Source of the DNA: Candidatus Poribacteria bacterium
GTDB lineage: Bacteria; Poribacteria; WGA-4E; WGA-3G
Direction of reading: 5' to 3'
Length of the DNA stretch: 64,000 bases
Assembly: GCA_028820635.1 (NCBI GenBank)
Contig: JAPPIG010000004.1
Coordinates: 1-64,000, forward strand
Both the position numbers and the translations under genes were made by a program. The notes beneath the pieces are model-generated. The model ran no database searches and was not told the DNA's origin. It worked only from the letters and a program-made list of their open reading frames with translations. This document shows positions 1 through 8,636 of the stretch, in pieces; within the stretch, counting starts at the first letter, position 1; each line of letters starts with the position of its first letter.

Positions 1-52
1 CGCATCCGATTAAAACACTTATATCCGCAATATTAGACTGGACAGAACACTA

Positions 53-124
53 GTCGCGACCAGGAGGTCGCTCCTACAAAAGAAATCGGGCTTACAAAGC
101 CCTCCTACAAGAGCGCTTAGCGAC
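53..124. repeat. Interspersed palindromic repeat, two hairpin modules
   Basis: The segment starts GTCGCGACC and ends GCTTAGCGAC. Read on the minus strand it contains two modules, each starting TGTAGGAG followed by a self-complementary arm: one with arms GGGCTT/AAGCCC and one with arms CGAC/GTCG around CTCCTG. The same module type recurs at about 9.3, 14.0, 33.4, 37.9, 42.8, 48.1, 58.6 and 60.2 kb. It lies downstream of the methyltransferase stop. Confidence 0.8.
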
Positions 125-155
125 AATTGAATGTCTGTGCTACCAAATATGCGTC

Positions 156-1070
156 TTATATTGGCAAACGGATTTGATCATTATACTGTTTGATTCGCTC
201 GTTTGCCAATTTTATATACTCTTCCTCAATATCGTATCCGATATAGTGCCGACCTGATTTTACAGCGCTCAAACAGGTTGTTCCGCTTCCACAAAACGGG
301 TCCAATACCACATCCTCGACGAAAGTGTAGAGTTGGATTAATCGATGCGGCAACTCTTCAGGAAATGGTGCAGGATGACCGATGCGTTTGGCAGAAACAG
401 AAGGAAACGTCCAGACGCTTTTTGTCCACTCCAAGAAGTTTTCTTTACAGATAGAATTTTCTTTGTCTTTGCGTTTGCGAGAAAAGGAATCTTTTGAGAA
501 AACGAGGATATATTCGTGGACATCTCTCAGTACAGGGTTTGCTGCCGATAACCAACTGCCCCATGCCGTAGAACTTCCCGCGCTCGCGGCTTTGTCCCAG
601 ATAATTTCGCCACGCATATAGTAGCCTATATCCAACATATCCTCTATGATGCAACTATGCAATGGGATATACGGTTTCCGTCCTAAATTGGCGATATTTA
701 TACACGCCCGCCCTCCAGTTGCCAATTTTTTATGCGTTTCGGCAAACACAGCACGCAGAAGTTCTCTATATTCATCTAATGACAGATCGTCATCATACTC
801 CTTTTTCGCGTTGTAGGGCGGTGATGTAACCATCAGGTGAATGCTGCCATCTGGTATTTCAGACATCTGCTCACTGGAGGCGCAATAGAGTTTATCAAGG
901 TTTTCAGAGGAAATTTTGTTTTCTATCCATGTTTCCGGTTCTGGCGGTTCTTGATCTGCATAAAGTTTTCCATTATAAAATTTACTGGAGTCGTGGTTAA
1001 TTCTTCCGGGGGTTCCGAACGCGCTTGTCTGCGTGCCTTGTTTTTGAGATTCTGAGTTTGATTTATCCAT
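156..1070 (-). CDS. Site-specific DNA methyltransferase, beta class (orphan)
   Basis: This is an S-adenosylmethionine-dependent DNA amino-methyltransferase (N4-cytosine or N6-adenine). Motif IV, TSPPYN, lies near residue 80 and motif I, LDPFCGSGTT, near the C-terminus; that IV-before-I order defines the beta class. The ATG at 1070 is chosen over upstream in-frame starts because AGAGGT lies directly before it and the longer form would overlap the preceding acetyltransferase gene. No restriction endonuclease or specificity gene is visible, so it is probably a solitary methyltransferase; a partner beyond the left edge cannot be excluded. TSPPYN favours an N4-cytosine or adenine target, which sequence alone does not settle. 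Confidence 0.88.
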   Translation of the reverse strand: MDKSNSESQKQGTQTSAFGTPGRINHDSSKFYNGKLYADQEPPEPETWIENKISSENLDKLYCASSEQMSEIPDGSIHLMVTSPPYNAKKEYDDDLSLDEYRELLRAVFAETHKKLATGGRACINIANLGRKPYIPLHSCIIEDMLDIGYYMRGEIIWDKAASAGSSTAWGSWLSAANPVLRDVHEYILVFSKDSFSRKRKDKENSICKENFLEWTKSVWTFPSVSAKRIGHPAPFPEELPHRLIQLYTFVEDVVLDPFCGSGTTCLSAVKSGRHYIGYDIEEEYIKLANERIKQYNDQIRLPI

Positions 1071-1083
1071 ACCTCTATCCACT

Positions 1084-2295
1084 TTAATACCGATCCGGAT
1101 ACCAAAAAATAACATCACGTTTTGGAAACAGCGTTCCTAAAAACGCGGAAACCTCTGAAGACACCGAAACGTCAGATTCCACTTGCTCCCACCTTATCTC
1201 ACCGAACAACATTTGCCAAAAATCTGCTTCGCTGATTTCCAAGTTAACTGCATCCGATGCGTCATCCGCAATTTGAATTGTATTGTTCCCATCGTAACGT
1301 AACACTGTTTGTTGGTCATTGACAGTAGGAAATTTTACAGCAAGTGATGGGAACGATTCCTCAGAAGCAGCAATCTGCGCTTCCCACTCCACCACGAGAC
1401 GCCGCAGTAGTACAGGCAAACTCACAGCATAGAGCATCATTGTCGTATCTGTGATTGGGTTTAAATCACTATTGCAAACTGTTTTTAGCCGCTCTACAAA
1501 TGGATGTTGTGGTGAGAATATACCTTCTATCTCTTCAACTTTATCAGCTGCACACGCTTGCAATAAGTGGAATAAGAGCGCGTCCAAAATATCTGGATTA
1601 TCAGGTAGACATCCTATTTCGTGCACCGTCGCACACCCATCATCTATTTCATAGTTGAGATAGCCACCGATATTGCCATTCTGCTGTGCGACAACAGTCG
1701 GGAGAATACCACGAATGCGCGAAGGCTTCATATCCCAATAAGCGCGTGTCCGAGAAATGGCACCACTTTGTTGTGCATTAGCGGTGTCATATATTGATGC
1801 TACGGCATCTAAATCCGTTTCTAAGTTGAAATCCCTAATTTGCCAATCCGATGGTTTTTCATTTGCGATTGCCGAGTTAAACTTAACCTTGAAACCGCGT
1901 AGCGGAAAGGAGGTCCATTCTAATCTGTGATAAAATTTCTCTGGTATAATCGTAAACAGAACACCGATATCACATCCGACTTCATGTAGATAGCCGATTG
2001 TGTCTTGCATAAGCGCAGACGCATAGCCAACGCCACGATATTTTGGATCCGTGCAAACGCCACCGATACCTCCCATTGTCACAAGAGATACCCCGATTCT
2101 TATCCTGCGTTCCCAGACGCGCAAAGTTGAAACAACCCGATCATTCACAACAACGACTCGGGTCTGTGAAAGTCTGTAGCTGCTATCACCTCGTACATAT
2201 TGCCAATAACGTTCATGCTGACCCGGATTAAACGCGATGCAGTTGAGTTCAACGACCTGTTCTAATTCTGATTCTTGTGCTGCTCTAATTTCCAT
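1084..2295 (-). CDS. GNAT N-acetyltransferase, Eis-like, with C-terminal SCP-like domain
   Basis: The 403-residue protein has an N-terminal GNAT fold with the acetyl-CoA loop in VCTDPKYRGVGYASALMQ (around residues 80-97). A second degenerate GNAT half follows, then a C-terminal region like the sterol-carrier-protein domain of the Eis family. Length and three-part layout match Eis-type acetyltransferases, which acetylate amines on diverse small molecules; the substrate here is unknown. The stop lies 13 bases before the methyltransferase start, so the two are probably cotranscribed. The upstream MDR dehydrogenase ends about 20 bases before this start. Confidence 0.8.
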   Translation of the reverse strand: MEIRAAQESELEQVVELNCIAFNPGQHERYWQYVRGDSSYRLSQTRVVVVNDRVVSTLRVWERRIRIGVSLVTMGGIGGVCTDPKYRGVGYASALMQDTIGYLHEVGCDIGVLFTIIPEKFYHRLEWTSFPLRGFKVKFNSAIANEKPSDWQIRDFNLETDLDAVASIYDTANAQQSGAISRTRAYWDMKPSRIRGILPTVVAQQNGNIGGYLNYEIDDGCATVHEIGCLPDNPDILDALLFHLLQACAADKVEEIEGIFSPQHPFVERLKTVCNSDLNPITDTTMMLYAVSLPVLLRRLVVEWEAQIAASEESFPSLAVKFPTVNDQQTVLRYDGNNTIQIADDASDAVNLEISEADFWQMLFGEIRWEQVESDVSVSSEVSAFLGTLFPKRDVIFWYPDRY

Positions 2296-2315
2296 TCGTT
2301 TGTCCTAAAGTCAGT

Positions 2316-3365
2316 TTATTGCATTGAGAAGACTACACCTAATGCTTCATTTGGGGTTTGTATCAATTTTTCGCATGCCTCAGCGGCTTGGTCAATTGGC
2401 ACAATATCAGTAATTACCGCTTGAACGTCTAATTTTCCTTCAGACATTAGCCGCAGTGATAATTCCAAGTTGCGTTGTGTAGGCCACGGCACAAACACTG
2501 GCGGATAATCCGCGCCGTGTTCATAATCTTCATCGTGATAGCCGGGACCGGTACGTGCTGCACTGATAACGTCAACATTCCCAAGTCCTGCTGCAAAGCC
2601 GTGTGTAATGCTTGCCCCTCCGACAATGACAATCCGTCCCATCTTGTGCGTATCCGGTGCTGTTTTCAACATTGCGCGAATTTGTTGAAAAGCACTTGTT
2701 GCATCCCCACCGAAAGCAATAATCCCACAATCCATCCCATAGCCCCGTGTAAATTCCTCCGCAATCGGAATCGGATCCGTTTCAGAGATGTTTAATGCGC
2801 GATCTATCCCTGCGTTTTCAGCAATCCCTAACCGCAACGGTAGTTTGTCTAAACCAATAACATAAGCACCAGCGTTCTTCGCAATCTGGCTCGAAAATTG
2901 CCCCAAAATACCCAAACCCGCAATGACAACGTTTTCCCCAATGCGGATACGCCCGCGCTGCACAGCGTGCAGTGCTGTTGCGGTAAGGTGAATAGATGCT
3001 GCTTCCTCATCCTTGACGTTATCAGGAATCTTCGCGCATAAGTTATGCGGCACACAGGCATACGTGGCGTGTAGGGCATAGCCACCTCCCATACCTGCCA
3101 CCCTATCGCCGACTTCAAATTCGTCGCAATCACCCGCTTTGGCGATGACGACACCTGCATTCGTATATCCGAATGCACGCTGCTGTGATGCGTCACCTGG
3201 ATTTTCGCGTCTCCGTTTGATACCGCCCAATTCCGTCCCCGGACTGACCATGGAGGCGTGAACTTCAATTAGCAGTTGTCCATGTTTCGGTGCAGGCGTT
3301 TCCTGTTCCGCTGTCCAGATTTGTCCCGCATCATTCCGCATCACAACTTTTCTTATTTTGTTCAT
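2316..3365 (-). CDS. MDR-superfamily dehydrogenase lacking zinc ligands (BchC/bi-domain-like)
   Basis: This 349-residue medium-chain dehydrogenase/reductase has a GroES-like N-terminal domain and a Rossmann domain (VIAGLGILGQFSSQIAKNAGA, about 145-165, with the GxGxxG-type turn). The usual catalytic-zinc Cys (GxCGTD) is replaced by SMVSPGTELGG, and no four-cysteine structural-zinc loop is visible. This VSPGTE signature occurs in BchC-like and sugar-metabolism MDR proteins. It probably oxidises or reduces a secondary alcohol or sugar with NAD(P); the substrate is unknown. It appears to be the first gene of the minus-strand run down to the methyltransferase. Confidence 0.75.
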   Translation of the reverse strand: MNKIRKVVMRNDAGQIWTAEQETPAPKHGQLLIEVHASMVSPGTELGGIKRRRENPGDASQQRAFGYTNAGVVIAKAGDCDEFEVGDRVAGMGGGYALHATYACVPHNLCAKIPDNVKDEEAASIHLTATALHAVQRGRIRIGENVVIAGLGILGQFSSQIAKNAGAYVIGLDKLPLRLGIAENAGIDRALNISETDPIPIAEEFTRGYGMDCGIIAFGGDATSAFQQIRAMLKTAPDTHKMGRIVIVGGASITHGFAAGLGNVDVISAARTGPGYHDEDYEHGADYPPVFVPWPTQRNLELSLRLMSEGKLDVQAVITDIVPIDQAAEACEKLIQTPNEALGVVFSMQ

Positions 3366-3615
3366 AAATCCTTCCTAATATTCATCTTTTTCATATTTTG
3401 CACCCTTTCCGATCTAATACTGTGTCTTTAATTATAAAGGGAATCATACACCACTGTTTTGGTGGATCCATATCGGACGTTTTGCGTAAGTCTTTATTCT
3501 TATTATATGAAGTTTTAACGCTAACCGTATTTTAGTCTATTTCACCTTTGTTGTCAAACCAAGATTAAAAAATTAATTTTATGTCGGAATTCTTCCTAAA
3601 TTTACGTCACTATTT

Positions 3616-4410
3616 ATGAAAGCAGTAAAAAACTTTTCTTCAGAGAGGGAAATCGAGGATGATGCACTGCATCGCTGGTTTTTGGAATCAGCGAACGAAG
3701 AAGCACTAAGTCTGCTTATGCGGAGGTATTATGAACCGATCCGTGCTTCCGTTACCAAGATCATAGGAAATCATCACGATGCAGACGAAATCACGAATGA
3801 AACCTTTCTCAAAGCCTTCAACAAGAGGGATATGATTAAGTATCCTGATAAACTTGTCGGATGGTTATATACCACAGCGAAAAATGTGGCGATTGACCAA
3901 TTAAGAGATAGACAACAAGAAGTTAATCAGATGCATGAATTTTTCTCTCTAGATAATGTGGATGGTGAAAGAGAAGCTGCAGATGCATCAATGCTTGCAG
4001 TACAGCAGGCACAACAGACTGAGATAGAACATTATCTGTTGAGACGTCTCCTGCGACTTCTCTCAGAGAAGGAACTTGAGATTATTGAACACCTATTGGA
4101 TGGACTAAGGCCAAGGGAGATTGCTGAAGCGATAGGTTCCACTGCCGAGGCAGTTCAAAAAAGGTGGGAGCGGATACTCAAGTGGTTACGTCCAATTGCG
4201 CATCAATTAGACGAACTGATTGATAATCTTCCACCTCAAGAACGGAAGATTATGGAAAGGTATTTGGACAATCAACCTTTTGAAGATATTACTAAAAAAG
4301 AAAGTATCTCCCCGACTGATGTTGAGGTGTGCGTGAAACGTGTGGTAAAGCGGTGGAAGAAGACCGTAACGCAAAACGCCACTACAAAAGTTAAGCGGGA
4401 GAATAATTGA
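3616..4410 (+). CDS. ECF-type RNA polymerase sigma factor with apparent tandem region-4 domains
   Basis: Sigma region 2 is clear at about residues 20-105: DADEITNETFLKAFNKRD, then GWLYTTAKNVAIDQLRDR. Two region-4-like helix-turn-helix segments follow. One is at about 140-185 (LSEKELEIIEHLLDG, REIAEAIGSTAEAVQKRW) and the second at about 200-250 (LPPQERKIMERYLDN, ending VKRVVKRWKK). Ordinary ECF factors have one region 4 and about 160-200 residues; this has 264. It is followed on the same strand by three small membrane-anchored proteins, which may be its regulon or a signalling cassette. No classical zinc anti-sigma factor is adjacent. The start is the first ATG; no strong ribosome site is visible. 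Confidence 0.85.
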   Translation: MKAVKNFSSEREIEDDALHRWFLESANEEALSLLMRRYYEPIRASVTKIIGNHHDADEITNETFLKAFNKRDMIKYPDKLVGWLYTTAKNVAIDQLRDRQQEVNQMHEFFSLDNVDGEREAADASMLAVQQAQQTEIEHYLLRRLLRLLSEKELEIIEHLLDGLRPREIAEAIGSTAEAVQKRWERILKWLRPIAHQLDELIDNLPPQERKIMERYLDNQPFEDITKKESISPTDVEVCVKRVVKRWKKTVTQNATTKVKRENN

Positions 4411-4533
4411 TTTATTTTATTTGATAAATTGTGGAGAAATGGTACAATTTGCAGAACACTGTTCACAATAAGTGTAAAATGGAAGCACGATTCGGACAGC
4501 GTTTACAAATTGCATTTTCTCCTTCTACTAATA

Positions 4534-4556
4534 CTAACTTCTCACACGGAAGTTAG
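4534..4556 (+). promoter_or_regulatory. Perfect 8-bp hairpin immediately upstream of ribosome binding site
   Basis: CTAACTTC and GAAGTTAG are perfect inverted repeats with a 7-base loop. They end one base before the AAAGGAAG ribosome site of the small protein at 4568. There is no U-run, so it does not look like a terminator; a role in mRNA stability or translation is inference. Confidence 0.45.
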
Positions 4557-4567
4557 AAAGGAAGAAA

Positions 4568-4981
4568 ATGAAAATGACGAATAGAATCAGATTGCCAAAA
4601 TTAAACTCAAACATCTTGGCTTTAACAAGTTTCATTCTCATCTGTATGATGATGTTCATAGCAATACAATTAGCATTCGCATGGCATTGTGAAAGTGAAA
4701 GGGCGACAATGAAAACAGCTAATGATGCGGTTGATTTGGCAGATGGTTTACATCAGTTGGCAAAAATAGCATTAGAAAAGGCGGAAGAATCTGGAAATGA
4801 GTCGCTTATTAAACTCGCTAAAAAGGCTGTGAATTTGGCAGCAAGAGCATATGTTAATGCGGTAACAAATTGGGCTGCTGCAAAAAAGGCACTCACAGAT
4901 TGTCTTAAGAAACCTCATCCTCCGCGTCCTCCGATAATAATGGCTAGCGAGGGATGTGTAAGTGGTGGATGTAATAGTTAG
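4568..4981 (+). CDS. Small membrane-anchored or secreted protein with Cys-Gly-rich tail, unknown function
   Basis: This family was not recognised. The protein has 137 residues, with a basic N-terminus and one hydrophobic segment (about residues 17-38, ending AFAWHC). A charged, alanine-rich helical region follows (about 45-110), then a proline-rich stretch (PHPPRPPI) and a distinctive tail, EGCVSGGCNS. It may be a membrane-anchored helical protein or a cleaved secreted peptide with a disulphide-capable tail. AAGGAAG precedes the ATG. It lies between the sigma factor and two further anchored proteins on the same strand, so a shared process is likely, but no function can be assigned. Confidence 0.6.
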   Translation: MKMTNRIRLPKLNSNILALTSFILICMMMFIAIQLAFAWHCESERATMKTANDAVDLADGLHQLAKIALEKAEESGNESLIKLAKKAVNLAARAYVNAVTNWAAAKKALTDCLKKPHPPRPPIIMASEGCVSGGCNS

Positions 4982-5014
4982 ACTTTCGTGCCATTTTAAG
5001 TATTAATAACATAC

Positions 5015-5057
5015 GAAACAGACATCTTGATTGCATTGAAATTAAGATGTTTGTTTC
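5015..5057 (+). promoter_or_regulatory. 14-bp stem-loop just upstream of an AGGAGG site
   Basis: GAAACAGACATCTT pairs with AAGATGTTTGTTTC (13 Watson-Crick pairs and one G-T) around a 15-base loop. It ends about 6 bases before AGGAGGA and 20 bases before the ATG at 5077. It could end transcription from the preceding gene weakly or control translation of the next. It is the second hairpin of this kind in the cassette. Confidence 0.5.
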
Positions 5058-5076
5058 AACTTCAGGAGGAAGTAGA

Positions 5077-5808
5077 ATGTTAAAATGGAAACATCTTTTT
5101 CTTAGTTTAGGGTTTCTGTTTCTTATCGTCATCATAGGTTGGACAACATGGTACATTACCCTTGTACGACCTAAGATCATAAGTGAACCAGTTGTAATAT
5201 ATAATGTGAAGGAACCAAAAGCATCGGAAAAAACCACAGATACACTCGTTGTAAAGTCATCTGAGAAAAAGAACAATATCCAAGCAGATGATAATACAAA
5301 TAAGCCTCAAAACGGTGAGAGCCAAAGTAAGGTTGTTAAAGAGAAAAACGACTCTGTGGAGACTAAACAGAAATCAGATCAAAATAAACACTCATCGGAA
5401 ACACATCAACATAGTAAAGAGGATTTAGCAAGATGGGCGAAAGAAATAAAAGAATTAGAGGATATGGAAGAAGTCATCAATGAAAAATTAGCTTATATTC
5501 AAGCAGATTTAAGAAATATTGAAAAGAGAAGTCAAAGACGTTTGAAGGAAAAAGCGAATAGACTAAATTCTCTTTCGGCTGAAGAACAACAAGCCTATTT
5601 TGATAACATACGAAATGGGCTTGCAGAAATACCTTCAGATTATTTTGACTCCATACAGAATACTGCACAATCGGCAGGTATACCAGATTTACTAACGTCT
5701 TTTTTCCTGGAGGATTTCAGACAAATAATTCGAGAAGGTATTTCAGAGGAAGAGGTAAGAGAACATTTGGAAGAACTTCGTGCACATGGATTTAAACCGA
5801 AATTTTAA
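5077..5808 (+). CDS. Single-pass membrane-anchored protein with charged linker, unknown function
   Basis: Translation most likely starts at the ATG at 5077, six bases after a strong AGGAGGA, giving 243 residues. One transmembrane helix at about residues 8-28 (FLSLGFLFLIVIIGWTTWYI) anchors a long Lys/Glu/Ser/Thr/Gln-rich linker (about 40-120). A helical domain follows with coiled-coil character (EIKELEDMEEVINEKLAYIQ region, about 125-170) and a folded C-terminus. The layout (anchor, low-complexity linker, small C-terminal domain) resembles the protein at 22540-23274, though clear sequence similarity is not visible. It probably faces the periplasm. Function not recognised. Confidence 0.65.
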   Translation: MLKWKHLFLSLGFLFLIVIIGWTTWYITLVRPKIISEPVVIYNVKEPKASEKTTDTLVVKSSEKKNNIQADDNTNKPQNGESQSKVVKEKNDSVETKQKSDQNKHSSETHQHSKEDLARWAKEIKELEDMEEVINEKLAYIQADLRNIEKRSQRRLKEKANRLNSLSAEEQQAYFDNIRNGLAEIPSDYFDSIQNTAQSAGIPDLLTSFFLEDFRQIIREGISEEEVREHLEELRAHGFKPKF

Positions 5809-5829
5809 GAGAAAAAGAGGGTTAAGCCC

Positions 5830-6096
5830 ATGAAAGACAACATTTTCGTATATAGCGTTGGCATCCTCGCAATTGTTGGTATCCTCGTTTGTTTTATTGG
5901 ATATGCAACAAACGCACTCCCGATGCACACACCACCAAAGCAAAAATCTGCTATCACAACATCTGCAGGAAAGAAGAAAAACTGCAAATGCTGTGCAAAG
6001 CGGGTGGAACGTGTTAGAAAAGCCAATAAAGATTTGCTTGAACGCAATCCCATATTAAAAAAAGTTTTAACCGAAACTGAACATAGGACGAAATAA
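5830..6096 (+). CDS. Small membrane protein with CxCC motif, unknown function
   Basis: The 88-residue protein has one N-terminal transmembrane helix (VYSVGILAIVGILVCFIGYA, about 7-26). A short linker follows, then a basic segment with NCKCCAKRVERVRKANKD (about 56-73) and a helical tail. The CKCC cluster could bind metal or form disulphides. It starts 21 bases after the preceding stop with GAGGG upstream, so it is probably cotranscribed with the anchored protein at 5077. It is the third small anchored protein after the sigma factor. No family was recognised. Confidence 0.6.
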   Translation: MKDNIFVYSVGILAIVGILVCFIGYATNALPMHTPPKQKSAITTSAGKKKNCKCCAKRVERVRKANKDLLERNPILKKVLTETEHRTK

Positions 6097-6224
6097 GTGT
6101 GAAGGATTCACAAGACATGTAGTTGCCAAAACGTTGGATCACTTCTACAGTCAGAAACCTTGCCCTGCTATAAGTGTGCTATTGAATTAGCTTACAGAAC
6201 CCATCCCTGAAAATTGAAATTAGG

Positions 6225-8636
6225 ATGCAATTACCTCCTTATCTTCAGAAAATTCTTGTCTGTGCCTTACTTTTATACCTCATGTTTCTCACTTTTGGGA
6301 TACGTATCCAAGGTGTAGAGCATCTCCCTGCTGGACACTTTACAGAAAACGATGCTTTCCTCTATCAGTGGATGGCGGAGAAAATTGCAGAAAACGGCAC
6401 CCTTCCGTCGCGCGATACGCACCGTTGGCTTCCCCTCGGCAGAGATAACGGTCAACTGTTACCACTCTATTCTTATGCCATCGCCTATACGCATAAAGCA
6501 TTCGCATGGATATTTCCTACACTCACGCGGTATCATATTCAACTCTACATCACCACTATCTGTTTTACCTTAGGGCTTGGTGTACTATTTCTTGTCCTTG
6601 TGCGTAGTCATGGTCTGCTGTTTGCGTCTATCGTTAGCGTGCTTTTGGCAACGTTACCGGGAAGTGTAGAACGTAGTGCCGCAGGTTTTGGTGATCGCGA
6701 TGCATGGTGCTGGATGCTTGGCGTACTTGCTGTCGCTGTTTATCTGTGGAAAGAACAGTTACCATTAAACCCCTCTGTCAAGGGGGTAAAAGGGGTTGCT
6801 GAAAAAGAAAGCAAAGGGATTCGTAATTGGCACAGATACCTGGCCACCGCGCTTGCCGGATTTATCGTCTTTTTAGGTGGACTCTCATGGGAAAGTTTCG
6901 GGCTTTTTGTTTTAATTATCCTCTGTGCAGAACTCTGGAAATTCTGCACCACAGAGACAGAATCTCACCTAAAAGAGTATCTAATATGGATACTCATGTT
7001 CGTTCCGGGACTCTATCTTATCAGCCCTGCTTATCGGAGCGGATATACTTATGCAACGCATCTGGCAGCACTTACGCTTGTCCCACCGATTGCAGTTTTC
7101 ATCATGCGTGGATTGAGATACCTGCTTTTGAAATATTACCCACCGCTACGTCCGCATGCCCGGAAACTCGCGGGTGGACTCGCCCTACTCAGCATTGGAA
7201 TAGGAATCGGTTATATCTTGCTACAATCCAGTACATTTGAGAATACAGCGTTCATATTCCGAGAAAACCGACTCATGAAGGATATGACAGAACTTGTTGA
7301 TCCGAACTTTGGATATTGGCCCGGCAGGTACGGCACCGTATTTATGTTGGGTAGTTTCGGCTTGATACTTGGGAGTTTGTACATCTGGAAACAGAACGGG
7401 ATTCCGCTTACCGTAGCTCTTTCACTTTTCACCGCGACAACATTTTTTCGATGGCCTCTAAGTGAGGCAATTGGGGAGAGTAGCTGCGATACACTCTTTC
7501 TCATTTCACTGGGACTCACGGCTATCACTCTCGCAATTGCATGTTTGCGAAAAGAAACAACTCAAAACGAATTGGTAACAGTTATAATGATTGTATGGTT
7601 TGTGTTGTGGGTGGCACTTTCACGTGGTGCAAAACGTTATGATTTTTTCATCGGTGTACCGCTCGCTTACGGCACTGCATGGCTTTTGTGGCAGTTGCCA
7701 GCGACACTCACACAACAATTCAAAAAACCGCAGTGGATACCCGCTACAATTGCAATTGCCGTTTTAATACCCGTTCTCTTTTGGACTCCCCTCGGTGGGC
7801 ATGCAAACAGTGCAGTTCCCTCTGCCGCTTACTGGCGAAAACCGCTCCCCGGAACAGGAGATATCGCGCAAGCACTCAACTGGATAAACACCTCACTCCC
7901 ACAAGATACAGTCATGGCAGCAAACTGGAGTTATGGCAGCCGACTTAACGTTTTCGGTGGTGTCAAAACCATCACAGATCAGGATACGTTTCTCCCACAC
8001 TGGATACACCTCTATTACCGCCACGTCTATTGCGCACAAGACGTACGAGAAGCACTTGAATTTCTCAAAACCCACGGCGCAACACATCTCATGTTAAGAG
8101 AATGGGGACTGATTGACCGTGCCTCTACCTATTCTTATATCGGCAGTGATGAAAACAGTGATAAAAGATTCGGATTCACCCGCCTTGTTCAACTTGGATA
8201 CAAACGTCTCTCAAAGATAGAACAAACACCTTTTCTTTACGTTGAAGAACCTGATATAACAGCACCGCCTGATTTCATAACGGCACGTCTGAAAGAAGGA
8301 GGGACAGCGCGACTCCCTTATGTGGCGTTCAAAGGCACTAAACGTCATATCTACAAAACCTCAATTGACGACAATCCACACGGAAACGTCATCCTATATT
8401 ACGATGAAAAAGGTGGACTTGAAAAAGCCTACCACATTTCTAATCTCGGTTGGCAAAGTCTTGCTGTCCGTCTCTACTTCCTCGGGGACTTCTCCGACAT
8501 CTTTGTCCGTATCTATCCTACAAATGGTGAAGATACCGCCCCTCTCAAGATTTGGGAAATTCATTATCCACCTGATATAGAAACCGATGACAAATATCTT
8601 GCTATAGAGCCAACAAGCGAACAAACTAAAGAATAG
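6225..8636 (+). CDS. STT3/AglB/PglB-family oligosaccharyltransferase-like membrane glycosyltransferase (divergent)
   Basis: The 803-residue protein has about a dozen hydrophobic segments followed by a soluble C-terminal domain, the layout of single-subunit oligosaccharyltransferases. The family's first-loop acidic motif is seen as ENDAFLYQWMAEKIAENG (about 41-58). The second DxD-like motif is GFGDRDAWCW (154-163). The conserved arginine segment is GAKRYDFFIGVPLAYG (about 467-482). The signature WWDYG is present as NWSYG (about 566-570) followed by FGGVKTITD. These enzymes move a lipid-linked glycan to asparagine at the periplasmic face. The Asp of WWDYG is Ser here, so sequon recognition or even the reaction may differ. 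Residues around 180-197 are encoded by a GGGG/CCCC-rich repeat-like insertion. Confidence 0.75.
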   Translation: MQLPPYLQKILVCALLLYLMFLTFGIRIQGVEHLPAGHFTENDAFLYQWMAEKIAENGTLPSRDTHRWLPLGRDNGQLLPLYSYAIAYTHKAFAWIFPTLTRYHIQLYITTICFTLGLGVLFLVLVRSHGLLFASIVSVLLATLPGSVERSAAGFGDRDAWCWMLGVLAVAVYLWKEQLPLNPSVKGVKGVAEKESKGIRNWHRYLATALAGFIVFLGGLSWESFGLFVLIILCAELWKFCTTETESHLKEYLIWILMFVPGLYLISPAYRSGYTYATHLAALTLVPPIAVFIMRGLRYLLLKYYPPLRPHARKLAGGLALLSIGIGIGYILLQSSTFENTAFIFRENRLMKDMTELVDPNFGYWPGRYGTVFMLGSFGLILGSLYIWKQNGIPLTVALSLFTATTFFRWPLSEAIGESSCDTLFLISLGLTAITLAIACLRKETTQNELVTVIMIVWFVLWVALSRGAKRYDFFIGVPLAYGTAWLLWQLPATLTQQFKKPQWIPATIAIAVLIPVLFWTPLGGHANSAVPSAAYWRKPLPGTGDIAQALNWINTSLPQDTVMAANWSYGSRLNVFGGVKTITDQDTFLPHWIHLYYRHVYCAQDVREALEFLKTHGATHLMLREWGLIDRASTYSYIGSDENSDKRFGFTRLVQLGYKRLSKIEQTPFLYVEEPDITAPPDFITARLKEGGTARLPYVAFKGTKRHIYKTSIDDNPHGNVILYYDEKGGLEKAYHISNLGWQSLAVRLYFLGDFSDIFVRIYPTNGEDTAPLKIWEIHYPPDIETDDKYLAIEPTSEQTKE

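Noticed and set aside
923..1105. Small minus-strand ORF at the methyltransferase start
   Set aside because: It overlaps the methyltransferase in another frame and has no independent support.
3366..3615. Possible tRNA or small RNA in the 250-base gap
   Set aside because: No cloverleaf with a TTCGA loop or conserved acceptor end was seen.
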